Shown here piece by piece: positions 37,481 to 45,269 of a stretch of 48,627 bases of DNA. This DNA comes from Pseudomonas sp. GM78 (GTDB lineage: Bacteria > Pseudomonadota > Gammaproteobacteria > Pseudomonadales > Pseudomonadaceae), in the NCBI RefSeq assembly GCF_000282475.1, contig NZ_AKJF01000108.1, positions 1 through 48,627 of the forward strand, read 5' to 3'. The notes under the pieces were generated by a model. It did not search any database, was not told the DNA's origin, and was given only the letters and a program-made list of their open reading frames with translations. The position numbers were made by a program, and so were the translations under genes. Position 1 is the stretch's first letter. Every line of letters begins with the position of its first letter.

Positions 37481-37537
37481 AAGATCGCAGCCTGCGACAG
37501 CTCCTAATGTGGGAGCTGCCGCAGGCTGCGATCTTTT
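37481..37537. repeat. REP pair, AAGATCGCAGCCTGC class
   Basis: AAGATCGCAGCCTGCGACAGCTCC and its complement (diverged by one base in the left copy, GCGACAG for GCGGCAG) meet centrally through 'TAATGTG'. This is the same family as 10293-10369 but with the arms in the reverse order. Confidence 0.82.
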
Positions 37538-37560
37538 ACAGGCGCCGCCGATTCAGATAA

Positions 37561-38481
37561 TCAGATGCCCTGCGGTGTCTCTTCCCCACCCAACGCTTCA
37601 ACCAATGCCGGCAGGAAATCACCGAAGGTCAGCATCATCAGAGTAAAGCTGGCATCCAGTTGGCCGAGGGCTTCATCGCCACCGTCCTGTTCCGCCTGGT
37701 CTTGAAGCAGGTCTTCGAACTTCAGGCGCTTGACCACCATCTTGTCGTCGAGGACGAAAGACAGTTTGTCCTGCCAGGCCAGCGACAGCTGTGTGACCAC
37801 TTTGCCGGTGCTCAGGTGCAGCTGGATTTCTTCGCTGGTCAAGTCCTGGCGCTTGCAACGCACGATGCCGCCGTCTTCGTGGGTGTCGCGCAGTTCGCAC
37901 TCGTCCAGCACAAAGAAGTCGTCCGCGGCTTTCTGGGTGGTGACCCACTCGGTCATGGTTGCGGTCGGGGACATCTTCACGGTCAGCGGGCGCACCGGTA
38001 GGGTGCCGATCACTTCACGCAGCGTGGACAACAGGTCTTCGGCGCGTTTCGGGCTGGCCGAGTTGACCAGGATCAGGCCCTGTTTCGGCGCGATGGCGGC
38101 GAAGGTCGAGGAGCGACGGATAAAGGCGCGCGGCAGGAAGGCCTGGATGATTTCATCCTTGATCTGGTCGCGTTCCTTCTTATAGACCTTACGCATTTGC
38201 TCGGCTTCGATCTCTTCGACCTTTTCCTTCACCGCGTCACGCACGACGCTGCCCGGCAGGATGCGTTCTTCCTTGCGCGCGCTGATCAGCAGGAAATCAC
38301 CGCTGACGTGCACCAGCGGGGCATCTTCGCCCTTGCCGAACGGCGCGACGAAACCGTAGGTGGTCAACTCCTGGCTTGCACATGGACGCGCCAGCTTGGT
38401 GGCCAGTGCAGTCTCCAACGCCTCGGCATCAACAGGCAGATCTTGGGTCAGGCGATAGATAAGCAGGTTTTTGAACCACAT
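37561..38481 (-). CDS. rdgC: Recombination-associated protein RdgC
   Basis: The 306-residue protein starts [18 protein letters not shown], matching the RdgC family, and includes the conserved '[15 protein letters not shown]', '[14 protein letters not shown]' and '[24 protein letters not shown]'. RdgC forms a ring dimer around duplex DNA and restrains RecA, influencing replication restart and recombination. AAGGAGAG precedes the ATG. The length equals that of the E. coli and Pseudomonas proteins. Confidence 0.97.
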   Translation of the reverse strand: MWFKNLLIYRLTQDLPVDAEALETALATKLARPCASQELTTYGFVAPFGKGEDAPLVHVSGDFLLISARKEERILPGSVVRDAVKEKVEEIEAEQMRKVYKKERDQIKDEIIQAFLPRAFIRRSSTFAAIAPKQGLILVNSASPKRAEDLLSTLREVIGTLPVRPLTVKMSPTATMTEWVTTQKAADDFFVLDECELRDTHEDGGIVRCKRQDLTSEEIQLHLSTGKVVTQLSLAWQDKLSFVLDDKMVVKRLKFEDLLQDQAEQDGGDEALGQLDASFTLMMLTFGDFLPALVEALGGEETPQGI

Positions 38482-38592
38482 GGGGTGAGTCTCTCCTTAT
38501 ATACAAAGGGGGGCATTATTGTCTTCCGTGTGCCATAGGCCAACCCTTCTCTAAGCCTTTGGAAGGCATGAGAAAATTAATTAAAAAAGTGC

Positions 38593-38621
38593 TTGCCAGA
38601 GGTGGGGTCGCTCCGTAGAAT
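38593..38621 (+). promoter_or_regulatory. Sigma-70 promoter of the first tRNA unit
   Basis: TTGCCA (38593-38598) and TAGAAT (38616-38621) are spaced 17 bp, about 20 bp before the first tRNA-Val. Confidence 0.75.
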
Positions 38622-38641
38622 GCGCGCCACACCGAAGCGAA

Positions 38642-38717
38642 GGGTGATTAGCTCAGCTGGGAGAGCGTCTGCCTTACAAGCAGAATGTCGGCGGTTCGAT
38701 CCCGTCATCACCCACCA
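38642..38717 (+). tRNA. tRNA-Val(TAC), copy 1
   Basis: This 76-nt cloverleaf has acceptor GGGTGAT / ATCACCC, D-arm GCTCAGCTGGGAGAGC, anticodon loop CTTACAA with anticodon TAC, T-arm GGCGGTTCGATCCCGTC and an encoded ACCA end. Confidence 0.97.
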
Positions 38718-38736
38718 TTCGTTTCAAGTGTTTAGC

Positions 38737-38813
38737 GCAGCGGTAGTTCAGTCGGTTAGAATACCGGCCTGTCACGCCGGGGGTCGCGGGTTCGAGTCCC
38801 GTCCGCTGCGCCA
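38737..38813 (+). tRNA. tRNA-Asp(GTC), copy 1
   Basis: This 77-nt cloverleaf has acceptor GCAGCGG / CCGCTGC, anticodon loop CTGTCAC with anticodon GTC, T-arm CGCGGGTTCGAGTCCCG and an encoded GCCA end. It follows tRNA-Val by 19 bp, so the two are co-transcribed. Confidence 0.97.
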
Positions 38814-38854
38814 TATTCGGTAACCTGGACCACTGAACGCCAGGTCACCACGGA

Positions 38855-38879
38855 AAAACCCGCCAAGGCGGGTTTTTTT
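38855..38879 (+). terminator. Rho-independent terminator of tRNA unit 1
   Basis: The hairpin AAACCCGCC AA GGCGGGTTT is followed by T residues. Confidence 0.88.
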
Positions 38880-38960
38880 CTGCCTCAAGTTTGTACGTTG
38901 TACCCGCGGGATGTGTCGTTTCACCGGTTTTTAGATTTTTTTGAAAAAACTTCAAATAAA

Positions 38961-38990
38961 TCAACACTTTATGAAAACTTGTGGCATAAT
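38961..38990 (+). promoter_or_regulatory. Promoter of the second tRNA unit
   Basis: TCAACA (38961-38966) and CATAAT (38985-38990) are spaced 18 bp in an AT-rich leader that is unrelated to the leader of copy 1, followed by GC-rich GCGTCCCG typical of stable-RNA starts. Confidence 0.6.
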
Positions 38991-39010
38991 GCGTCCCGTA
39001 ACGAAGCGAA

Positions 39011-39086
39011 GGGTGATTAGCTCAGCTGGGAGAGCGTCTGCCTTACAAGCAGAATGTCGGCGGTTCGATCCCGTCATCACCCACCA
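39011..39086 (+). tRNA. tRNA-Val(TAC), copy 2
   Basis: It is identical in sequence to the copy at 38642-38717, with anticodon TAC and an encoded CCA end. Confidence 0.97.
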
Positions 39087-39105
39087 TTCGTTTCAAGCGT
39101 TTCGC

Positions 39106-39182
39106 GCAGCGGTAGTTCAGTCGGTTAGAATACCGGCCTGTCACGCCGGGGGTCGCGGGTTCGAGTCCCGTCCGCTGCGCCA
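39106..39182 (+). tRNA. tRNA-Asp(GTC), copy 2
   Basis: It is identical to the copy at 38737-38813, with anticodon GTC and an encoded CCA end. Confidence 0.97.
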
Positions 39183-39222
39183 TATTCGGTAACCTGGACC
39201 ACTGAACGCCAGGTCACCACAG

Positions 39223-39247
39223 AAAGCCCGCCTAGTGCGGGCTTTTT
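39223..39247 (+). terminator. Rho-independent terminator of tRNA unit 2
   Basis: The hairpin AAGCCCGC CTA GTGCGGGCTT is followed by T residues. It is a different hairpin from that of unit 1. Confidence 0.88.
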
Positions 39248-39270
39248 GCTGTCTGGGTTTTGGCTTTTCC

Positions 39271-39383
39271 TGTAGGAGCGAGCCTGCTCGCGATGGACGC
39301 TAACGATAACGCGTGCGCCCTGAATAAACGCGGCGCCCTCAGGTTCTTCGCGAGCATTCGAGCGTCGACCGGCTGCTTCTACA
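39271..39383. repeat. Decayed REP pair, GTAGGAGCGAGC class
   Basis: The left arm TGTAGGAGCGAGCCTGCTCGCGATGG is intact. The right arm (TTCGCGAGCATTCGAGC...CTTCTACA) has diverged. Its last bases form the stop codon region of the catalase-like gene on the minus strand. Confidence 0.7.
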
Positions 39384-40512
39384 TATCTTGATTACGGGCG
39401 TGGCGGTAATCGCTCACAGCTTCATAAACCGCCTTGCGCAACCGGTTGATGCCGCCGATGGGGCGATGGGCCTCCAGCCCAAACCATGGGTTGAAGGACA
39501 GGTTGTCGCATTGCAGGTTCAGCGCCGGCGTATCGAAGTCCTGGGCCGGTACCTTGATCCGCGCCACCGTCTCGAACGGCGCATCGCTCTCTCGCCACTC
39601 AATGCTGGTGTCCTCGATCGGCATGTACTTGCCCGGGTCCTGCCGCTGTATCTGCAAGACAAAACACGCGGGCATCCGGTCGGTCGATAACTGCTGGTAC
39701 AACGCATTGCGCAGGAAATTCGGTAACTTGTGATTCTGCGCGGGCAGGCTATAGGCCGGGCAGCTATCCGGATCCGGCATGACCCGAAACTTCGCATTGG
39801 CCTCACCGAACTTGTAGGGCGACACCGAAAAATAAGTCGTACGCGTCGGGCTTTCCGGGGCGGGGGAGAGGGTCGCCAGGGCGATAAACAAATGGCGGAC
39901 CTGCCAGGTGCGCGGGTCCCAATTCGGGAAGAACGCCAACATTTTTTTGCCGTCCGCCTGGGCGGCCACATTCTGACGATACTCGGCGACATCGCTGACA
40001 AAGAAGTTCGGATGACTGAACATCACGAAATCCTGTTCAGCGCGACCCGCTTGATCGCCCAGCAGCTGTTTGCCGGGCACATCGTGCAGCTTGATCGCCA
40101 TGCCCCGTGCATCGCGGATACTGTCGAATTGAGGGTAGGCGTTGCCGTTGGACAGGCGCATCGTCGCCTGCCAGGTTTTGCCCGGCTCGCTGAACACACC
40201 CTGACGCAGTTCTCCCGCCAGTTCCGGCAACACCTGCACCTCGGCCTTCATGCAGCCGTGGGCCTTGGCGTGGGCATCGCGCAGGTAGCGGGTGTTGTCA
40301 CGGTGCTGGTCGACGATACGCACCGCCGTCTGGATGATGTCCTGGGTCATTGCGGCTTCGCCGTCGGGGATCAGCTCTTGTGCTGACACCGGCCCACGGT
40401 GCTGCCAGGCGAACCACGCCGTGGCCAATGCCCAGCCGAGCAGCCCCAGGCCCAGCAACCAGAGCAGGGTCTTGCCGAGAAAGGCGCACAGGCGCGTCCA
40501 CAGACGATTCAT
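39379..40512 (-). CDS. Catalase-family haem protein with N-terminal membrane anchor
   Basis: The 377-residue protein has an N-terminal membrane segment (about residues 13-32, 'LLWLLGLGLLGWALATAWF') and a catalase-like domain. It has 'AHAKAHGCMKAEVQVL' with the distal-His region, 'RLSNGNAYPQFDSIRDARGMAIKLHDV' and 'QDFVMFSHPNFFV', matching the SrpA/catalase-like family rather than full-size catalases. The active domain would face the periplasm. It is translationally coupled (4-bp overlap) to the upstream di-haem cytochrome gene, suggesting a periplasmic peroxide- or redox-linked pair. The physiological substrate is unknown. Confidence 0.8.
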   Translation of the reverse strand: MNRLWTRLCAFLGKTLLWLLGLGLLGWALATAWFAWQHRGPVSAQELIPDGEAAMTQDIIQTAVRIVDQHRDNTRYLRDAHAKAHGCMKAEVQVLPELAGELRQGVFSEPGKTWQATMRLSNGNAYPQFDSIRDARGMAIKLHDVPGKQLLGDQAGRAEQDFVMFSHPNFFVSDVAEYRQNVAAQADGKKMLAFFPNWDPRTWQVRHLFIALATLSPAPESPTRTTYFSVSPYKFGEANAKFRVMPDPDSCPAYSLPAQNHKLPNFLRNALYQQLSTDRMPACFVLQIQRQDPGKYMPIEDTSIEWRESDAPFETVARIKVPAQDFDTPALNLQCDNLSFNPWFGLEAHRPIGGINRLRKAVYEAVSDYRHARNQDM

Positions 40513-42317
40513 GGCAGTTGCGCCTCCAGAGGGCCGCCCAGCACTTTCAAATACTCCAGCAACGCCCAGCGCTCTTCGGGTTGCAACAAGCGCCCGATCA
40601 CGCCGTTGCCACGCTTGCCGGCGCGGAATTCGTGGCCGCTGTTGTGATTGCCGGTCATGCGTGTGTCGAACACGAAGCCATTGGTAAAGGCTTCAGTGCG
40701 ATAGCCCAAGTGCCTTGGGTCGTACTCGAAGGTGCCTTTGTAAAAGGTGGTGGCGCGTTCGTCCTGGGGCGACAGCAATTGATAAATGCTCGGCACCGAA
40801 CCGTTGTGCAGGAAGGGCGGCGTCGCCCATACACCCGCCAGGGGCCGGGCCTTGTAGGCGCGCAATTCCTGGACCCCGATGGGCAGGCCGAAGCCATCCA
40901 TGTCCGCGCGCTCGGTGGGCGTGACGGCGGCTTCGCGATAAGCGCGGTTGCCGACGAATGCCGTGACGTAAGCGAGCCCCTTTGCGACCGACAGCTGGCT
41001 CAGGTCCAGCGGTTCGGTAGGCGCTGGATGCAGTTGCACGTCCAGTTGAGCCAGCTCGGCCGGGTCCCACTGCAAGGCCGTCAGGTCGAAGCGGTGATCG
41101 GCGATATTGTTGGCGGCGCCCGGGTCGGTGCCGATCACCTCCACGGGAAGCATTTTCAGCTGTTGCACCGGGCGCCCTGCGCTGAGGCTGACCCGCGGTA
41201 CGTGACAGCCAGCGCAGTTCTCGCTGAACAACGCGCGACCTTTGGCGGCGAGCGGTTTGTCGACCGCGCCTAGCCATTCTTCTGGCCAGGCGGGCGGCTT
41301 GAGGCCCTGCAGGGTTTGTTCGATCAGGTGCAAATCACGCACCCGGACGCTGGACGGATAACGATGGTCGCCCTTGAGTGGCTGCCCGTCGGCATCGAAA
41401 AAGTTCAGCGTGGCGCCCACCCCCAGGGCTTCACCGATGTTGCGCGCCATGGGCTGCTGCGCCGAGCCGTTCCACTGCACCCAGTCGAAGGTCCACATGT
41501 CCCACAACTGTGGGTAGTCGACGGGGGCGTTGGCCACGCGGTAGTTGGCGGGGGAAATCGCATCGCCGAAGCTGGCGTTGGCAATGCGCCCGAACGCGTC
41601 GGCACGTCCGGGACCTTCTTCGGTCGGGTAAAGCCCGCGATGGGTGTCGTTCCAGGCCACCTTGAGGAAGGTGTAGAGAGAGCCCTTGAAGGCCGCGCGC
41701 AGAGCCTGGTGTCCGGTCTCGTAGTCAGGGCCCAGGACTTTGCGCGCGAAGCGTTCGAACTTCCAGGGGTTGTAGTAAGTGGAAGCCAGGCTCGCCACCA
41801 GTGCCTGGCCAAAACTGCCGCCCTGCAGGGTGGGCACGCTGGAGGGCAGCACATGCTGCGCAGCGCCGCCGTCGATGCGCACGGCTTGGCCGTTCAGGCG
41901 CAGTTCACCGGTGTGGCAGGCCGCGCAGGTAATATCCAGAAATGTATCCGCACTGCCAGGATTCTGATGCCGGGCGAAGCCCACGGGCAGGTTGCCGGGG
42001 TTGTTCGGTGTGGGTTTCTGCGCGGGGTCGATGAGGAAACCGAAGCGTGCGAGGTATTCCGGGGCGGCGAATCGTTGTTGTGAAAAGGGCAGTTCCAGGG
42101 CGGTGAACCAGTCGTAGTGCAAGCCCTTGACCTGAGTACCCTGGGGCGTGAAATAGTAACGCTGGCGGTCGTCGCTGTTCCATTGGTCCAGGTAATGCAC
42201 CTGTTGCGCGGCCGCGTGGCGCGGCAGTTTCGGGTTGGCGACGTAGTACAGGATTACGGCCAGGGCGATAGCCACCAGGGCAACGATCAGGCCCAGCAAG
42301 CGGAGCAAGAGGCGCAT
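40509..42317 (-). CDS. Membrane-anchored di-haem c-type cytochrome (peroxidase-like)
   Basis: The 602-residue protein (start ATG 42317 chosen for its GGATGG site; ATG 42326 also possible) has an N-terminal helix (residues 1-28) and two haem c motifs, 'CAACHTGELRL' and 'CAGCHVPRVS'. It has a cytochrome-c-peroxidase-like C-terminal part: 'GVWATPPFLHNGSVPSIYQLL', 'RKHLG'-type ends and 'LLEYLKVLGG'. Electron transfer in the periplasm is the expected role. Its stop overlaps the catalase-like start by 4 bp, so the two are made together. Remembered annotations call this class 'di-heme-cytochrome c peroxidase-like'. Confidence 0.82.
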   Translation of the reverse strand: MRLLLRLLGLIVALVAIALAVILYYVANPKLPRHAAAQQVHYLDQWNSDDRQRYYFTPQGTQVKGLHYDWFTALELPFSQQRFAAPEYLARFGFLIDPAQKPTPNNPGNLPVGFARHQNPGSADTFLDITCAACHTGELRLNGQAVRIDGGAAQHVLPSSVPTLQGGSFGQALVASLASTYYNPWKFERFARKVLGPDYETGHQALRAAFKGSLYTFLKVAWNDTHRGLYPTEEGPGRADAFGRIANASFGDAISPANYRVANAPVDYPQLWDMWTFDWVQWNGSAQQPMARNIGEALGVGATLNFFDADGQPLKGDHRYPSSVRVRDLHLIEQTLQGLKPPAWPEEWLGAVDKPLAAKGRALFSENCAGCHVPRVSLSAGRPVQQLKMLPVEVIGTDPGAANNIADHRFDLTALQWDPAELAQLDVQLHPAPTEPLDLSQLSVAKGLAYVTAFVGNRAYREAAVTPTERADMDGFGLPIGVQELRAYKARPLAGVWATPPFLHNGSVPSIYQLLSPQDERATTFYKGTFEYDPRHLGYRTEAFTNGFVFDTRMTGNHNSGHEFRAGKRGNGVIGRLLQPEERWALLEYLKVLGGPLEAQLP

Positions 42318-42571
42318 GTTGACCATCCGTGTCGAGTTTTCTACCGTTATGCCTCAGGGCCGAGGATGCGGCAAGAGGCCATTACGCCAGACGTTCAGCC
42401 TCCCGGCGTGCAAGATGACAGAAGTTTCATCACCAACATGGCGAAATGCGTTTAAACACCTGAACTTATCGCCAGTTTGCGGCTCTCATGCCGGTAGCCA
42501 TTGGTCGTGGCCGCCTGATAAGCTCGCGACTTTACTCGATTGCCCTTTAGGCGCATGAACAAGGAAATAGC

Positions 42572-43285
42572 ATGAAACAGCATCGGTTGGCGGCGGCGGT
42601 GGCCCTGGTTAGCCTGGTACTTGCGGGTTGCGACTCGCAAACCAGCGTAGAGCTGAAAACCCCGGCGCAAAAAGCTTCCTACGGAATTGGCCTGAACATG
42701 GGCAAGAGCCTGGCTCAGGAAGGCATGGATGATCTGGACTCCAAAGCCGTTGCCCAGGGCATCGAAGATGCGGTCGGCAAGAAAGAACAGAAACTCAAGG
42801 ACGAAGAATTGGTAGAAGCCTTCGCCGCGCTGCAAAAGCGTGCCGAAGAGCGTATGGCCAAGATGAGCGAAGAGTCGGCAGCCGCCGGCAAGAAATTCCT
42901 CGAAGAAAACGCCAAGAAAGCTGGCGTCGTGACCACAGCTTCCGGCCTGCAATATGAAGTGGAAAAGAAAGCCGATGGCGCCCAGCCAAAGCCGACTGAC
43001 GTAGTGACCGTTCACTACACCGGCAAGCTGACCAATGGCACCGTTTTCGACAGCTCTGTTGAGCGCGGCAGCCCGATCGATCTGCCGGTCAGCGGTGTGA
43101 TCCCGGGTTGGGTCGAAGGCCTGCAACTGATGCACGTCGGCGAGAAGTACAAGCTGTACATTCCTAGTGAACTGGCTTACGGCGCGCAAAGCCCAAGCCC
43201 GGCGATCCCGGCCAACTCGGTCCTGGTGTTCGACCTGGAACTGCTGGCCATCAAGGATCCAGCCAAAGAAGACGCCGCCAAGTAA
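42572..43285 (+). CDS. FKBP-type peptidyl-prolyl isomerase lipoprotein (Mip-like)
   Basis: The 237-residue lipoprotein has lipobox VLAGC (Cys20). A Mip/FkpA-type helical dimerisation region follows (about residues 30-125, 'KASYGIGLNMGKSLAQEGMDDLD'). The C-terminal FKBP domain (about 130-230) has 'VTVHYTGKLTNGTVFDSS', 'VIPGWVEGLQLMHVGEKYKLYIP' and 'LAYGAQSPSPAIPANSVLVFDLEL'. It should catalyse proline isomerisation during folding of periplasmic or outer-membrane proteins. It is the same neighbour of rdgC as in PA3262-PA3263, as I recall. Confidence 0.93.
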   Translation: MKQHRLAAAVALVSLVLAGCDSQTSVELKTPAQKASYGIGLNMGKSLAQEGMDDLDSKAVAQGIEDAVGKKEQKLKDEELVEAFAALQKRAEERMAKMSEESAAAGKKFLEENAKKAGVVTTASGLQYEVEKKADGAQPKPTDVVTVHYTGKLTNGTVFDSSVERGSPIDLPVSGVIPGWVEGLQLMHVGEKYKLYIPSELAYGAQSPSPAIPANSVLVFDLELLAIKDPAKEDAAK

Positions 43286-43581
43286 TCCGCGTCTGCTTTA
43301 ACGACAACGCCTCGCTCATGCGGGGCGTTGTTGCATCTGGCCTTCTGAATGGGTAAACAAAGCGAACAGTTGCCGTACACTGAAGTCATAGACAGTGTGG
43401 GGGGGCGTGCCTAACCTTCGGCAGACCTCCAAGTCAATGAAATATTGGGGTTTTTTTAGATGGGTAAAAAACGCCCGATCTGAGTTCAGCCCTTATGCAG
43501 CGGGCCTTTCAGCCATGAAAAGGGGCTCTGTTCACAAGGTTATCCACAATTTGTGTGGATAACATTCCTGTCGGAGGCGTC
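43286..43581. other. Non-coding region with two facing DnaA boxes
   Basis: This 296-bp gap shows no protein-coding sequence. It contains an imperfect GC hairpin at 43305-43332 (AACGCC...GGGCGTT, weak terminator of the FKBP gene because no T run follows), a T-rich stretch at 43447-43457, and the inverted pair of DnaA-box-like sites at 43540-43562 just before the YkvA gene. Confidence 0.5.
43540..43562. promoter_or_regulatory. Inverted pair of consensus DnaA boxes
   Basis: TTATCCACA (43540-43548) and TGTGGATAA (43554-43562) are perfect matches to the strong 9-mer DnaA box in inverted orientation, separated by five bases (ATTTG). The whole site is a near-palindrome, GTTATCCACAA..TTGTGTGGATAAC. 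It lies 19 bp before the YkvA ATG and may act on that gene or titrate DnaA. Its role is not shown by the sequence. Confidence 0.65.
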
Positions 43582-44037
43582 ATGAAAGTACCCTGGAATT
43601 TTGCTCGTTTCCTGCCCCTGGCCGGACGCCTGCTCGCCCGTGGGCGCTTGCCGACCTTGCTGTTTGCGGTTGCCAGCAAAAGTGCCAGCCAGGGGAACCG
43701 GCTGGGCAAGCTCAAGGATGACCTGCGCCTGTTGCAGGCGCTGTGCCTGGCGTACTGGCGCGGCGAATACCGGGCCATCAGTCCCAAGGCGCTGCTATCG
43801 GTGGTCGCCGGCCTGATGTATTTCCTCAGTCCGGTCGATGCCATTCCGGATTTCCTGCCGTTGTTCGGCATGATCGATGACATCGCCGTGCTGGCCTGGC
43901 TGATGAAAGTCCTCGACGATGAACTCAACGCCTTCCGCACCTGGCGCAAACGCCAGGTCCCGGAAAAGCTCGCCGTGGTCGAGCGCCTGCCCGACACCCC
44001 TGAGCAACTCAGGCTGCAGAAGCCGAAAAAAACCTGA
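43582..44037 (+). CDS. YkvA-family (DUF1232) protein
   Basis: The 151-residue protein has the DUF1232 signature 'GLMYFLSPVDAIPDFLPLFGMIDDIAVLAWLMK' in its middle, following a basic amphipathic N-terminal part. The domain is widespread and probably membrane-associated, but of unknown function. The ATG at 43582 follows CGGAGG by four bases. The two facing DnaA boxes sit inside its leader. Confidence 0.85.
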   Translation: MKVPWNFARFLPLAGRLLARGRLPTLLFAVASKSASQGNRLGKLKDDLRLLQALCLAYWRGEYRAISPKALLSVVAGLMYFLSPVDAIPDFLPLFGMIDDIAVLAWLMKVLDDELNAFRTWRKRQVPEKLAVVERLPDTPEQLRLQKPKKT

Positions 44038-44151
44038 TTCGATCCCGTCTGTGCTTCAGATAGATAGCCCCCGCGACCTTAGCCGCTGTTAGGATTACAC
44101 TTCTAGGGAAAAGTGCTGACTCGCTAAGTGTTGTTGTCCTACGGGGTAGTC

Positions 44152-44493
44152 ATGGATATTCAGATAATTACACGCGAAGGCGAGCCCGAATACGCGGTTC
44201 TGCCATGGGCTCAGTATCAGGCTCTACTGAAAGCAGCAGGCATCAACGAAGCACCGTCACGTCCGGCTCCGACGCCGCTCGCGACCACACCAGACGCCAT
44301 TCTTCCGGGTCTGGATCAACTACGCAGTTTGCGCGAAGGGAAGGGCATCGCCATCGAGGCGCTGGCCCGCACGGTAGGCATCAGCCCGTCTTACCTGGCC
44401 ATGATCGAAAGTGGCGAGCGTCTGCCCGACGCCGCGATTCGCCGCAGCCTGGCCTGGGAATTGACGGTGCCAGGGTGGAGGGATGAATCGTGA
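44152..44493 (+). CDS. Phd-like N-terminus plus XRE helix-turn-helix protein
   Basis: The 113-residue protein starts MDIQIITREGEPEYAVLPWAQYQ, which resembles a Phd-type antitoxin opening. It then carries a compact lambda-repressor-like HTH (about residues 60-108, 'LRSLREGKGIAIEALARTVGISPSYLAMIESGERLP'). It is likely a DNA-binding regulator. The stop overlaps the next gene by 4 bp (GTGA), so it is translationally coupled to an unknown protein. An antitoxin role is possible, but no recognisable toxin fold follows. Confidence 0.7.
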   Translation: MDIQIITREGEPEYAVLPWAQYQALLKAAGINEAPSRPAPTPLATTPDAILPGLDQLRSLREGKGIAIEALARTVGISPSYLAMIESGERLPDAAIRRSLAWELTVPGWRDES

Positions 44494-44861
44494 GCGTACG
44501 CATCAGTCGTCATCATTGGGACGGATTGCTGGGCGAGCTGGATCAGGCGCGCCGTCAGCGTCATCTCCTGACTTATCGGGCATTGCTGGAGCGTTTGCAG
44601 CTTCCTACGCCCGCCATGCAAACCCTGACCGCCGCACTTGAACATCTGGCCGCACTGGATGCCAAGGCCGAACAGCCGCTGCGCAGTTCGCTGGTGATCA
44701 GCCAGGGCGCCAGCCGCTTGCCGCGTACCGGTTTTTTCGAGTGTGTCGAGCGGTTGGGGCGTTTCACCGGCCCGTCCGACGGCGTTGCCGCCGCCTCGTG
44801 GCACGCCTCGGAAGTGGTTCGCGTATTCGAATACGAGTACCCCGAATCGGCGGAAGCCTGA
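44490..44861 (+). CDS. Unknown 123-residue protein coupled to the XRE-like gene
   Basis: I do not recognise the family. The 123-residue product begins at GTG 44490 overlapping the upstream stop and is rich in Leu, Arg and Ala ('LLGELDQARRQRHLLTYRALLERLQLP'). A second half, 'LVISQGASRLPRTGFFECVERLGRFTGP', looks more structured. Its stop abuts the next GTG start. There is no signal peptide, Cys cluster or membrane segment. Confidence 0.6.
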   Translation: MSVRISRHHWDGLLGELDQARRQRHLLTYRALLERLQLPTPAMQTLTAALEHLAALDAKAEQPLRSSLVISQGASRLPRTGFFECVERLGRFTGPSDGVAAASWHASEVVRVFEYEYPESAEA

Positions 44862-45269
44862 GTGTTCCTGCGGCTCAAGGCGCGGGCCGGCTACTGGCTG
44901 GCCCGCCGGTTGTTTCATTGGCCATGGTTCGTGCGCCAGCCCCGCGGCTGGAGCTGGATGGAGGGCCAGTTCGCACGCATGGCGAACCTTGGAGATGTCG
45001 GCGCGCAGAGTTTCTATGGGCACATCCTGACCTTTCGTGGCGTCGGCCTGGGGGCGCGGGAAGAGGGTATTCGGCTGCTGCGCCTGGCGGCATTGGCCGG
45101 TGATGGCAAGGCCGCTTACCAGGTGGGTGTGATCAGCCTGGCCGGCAGCCCGAGCAAGGCGCCGGACCCGGCAGAAGCGGCGCGGTTCTGGGAGATGGCC
45201 GCGAAGGCAGGGCATCCGCTGGCGCAGATGAAGCTGCAAGAGCTGGCATCGCGCGGATCTACCCGTTAA
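44862..45269 (+). CDS. Sel1-like repeat protein
   Basis: The 135-residue protein begins at GTG 44862 with no gap after the previous gene. After a basic aromatic-rich N-terminus, it carries a classic Sel1-repeat pair of TPR-like helices: 'MANLGDVGAQSFYGHILTF', 'AALAGDGKAAYQVGVISLAG' and 'PAEAARFWEMAAKAGHPLAQMKLQELA'. Sel1 repeats mediate protein-protein contacts. The three overlapping genes form one small operon whose shared function is unknown. Confidence 0.8.
   Translation: MFLRLKARAGYWLARRLFHWPWFVRQPRGWSWMEGQFARMANLGDVGAQSFYGHILTFRGVGLGAREEGIRLLRLAALAGDGKAAYQVGVISLAGSPSKAPDPAEAARFWEMAAKAGHPLAQMKLQELASRGSTR

Larger units (their letters stand above)
38633..38851 (+). repeat. Left copy of duplicated tRNA-Val/tRNA-Asp unit
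   Basis: This 219-bp stretch recurs at 39002-39220 at an offset of 369 bp. By eye, only two positions differ, both in the spacer between the two tRNAs. It starts at CGAAGCGAAG just after the promoter and ends in the ...CCAGGTCACCAC trailer. Confidence 0.9.
39002..39220 (+). repeat. Right copy of duplicated tRNA-Val/tRNA-Asp unit
   Basis: This is the second copy of the unit at 38633-38851. The promoter and terminator outside the repeat differ between copies. Confidence 0.9.

Noticed and set aside
38593-38823. Protein-coding frame across tRNA unit 1
   Set aside because: The frame runs over two convincing tRNAs and has a near-identical copy over unit 2, so it is an artefact of tRNA sequence.
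43305-43332. Terminator after the FKBP gene
   Set aside because: A GC hairpin is present but no T run follows, so it is not called as a firm terminator.
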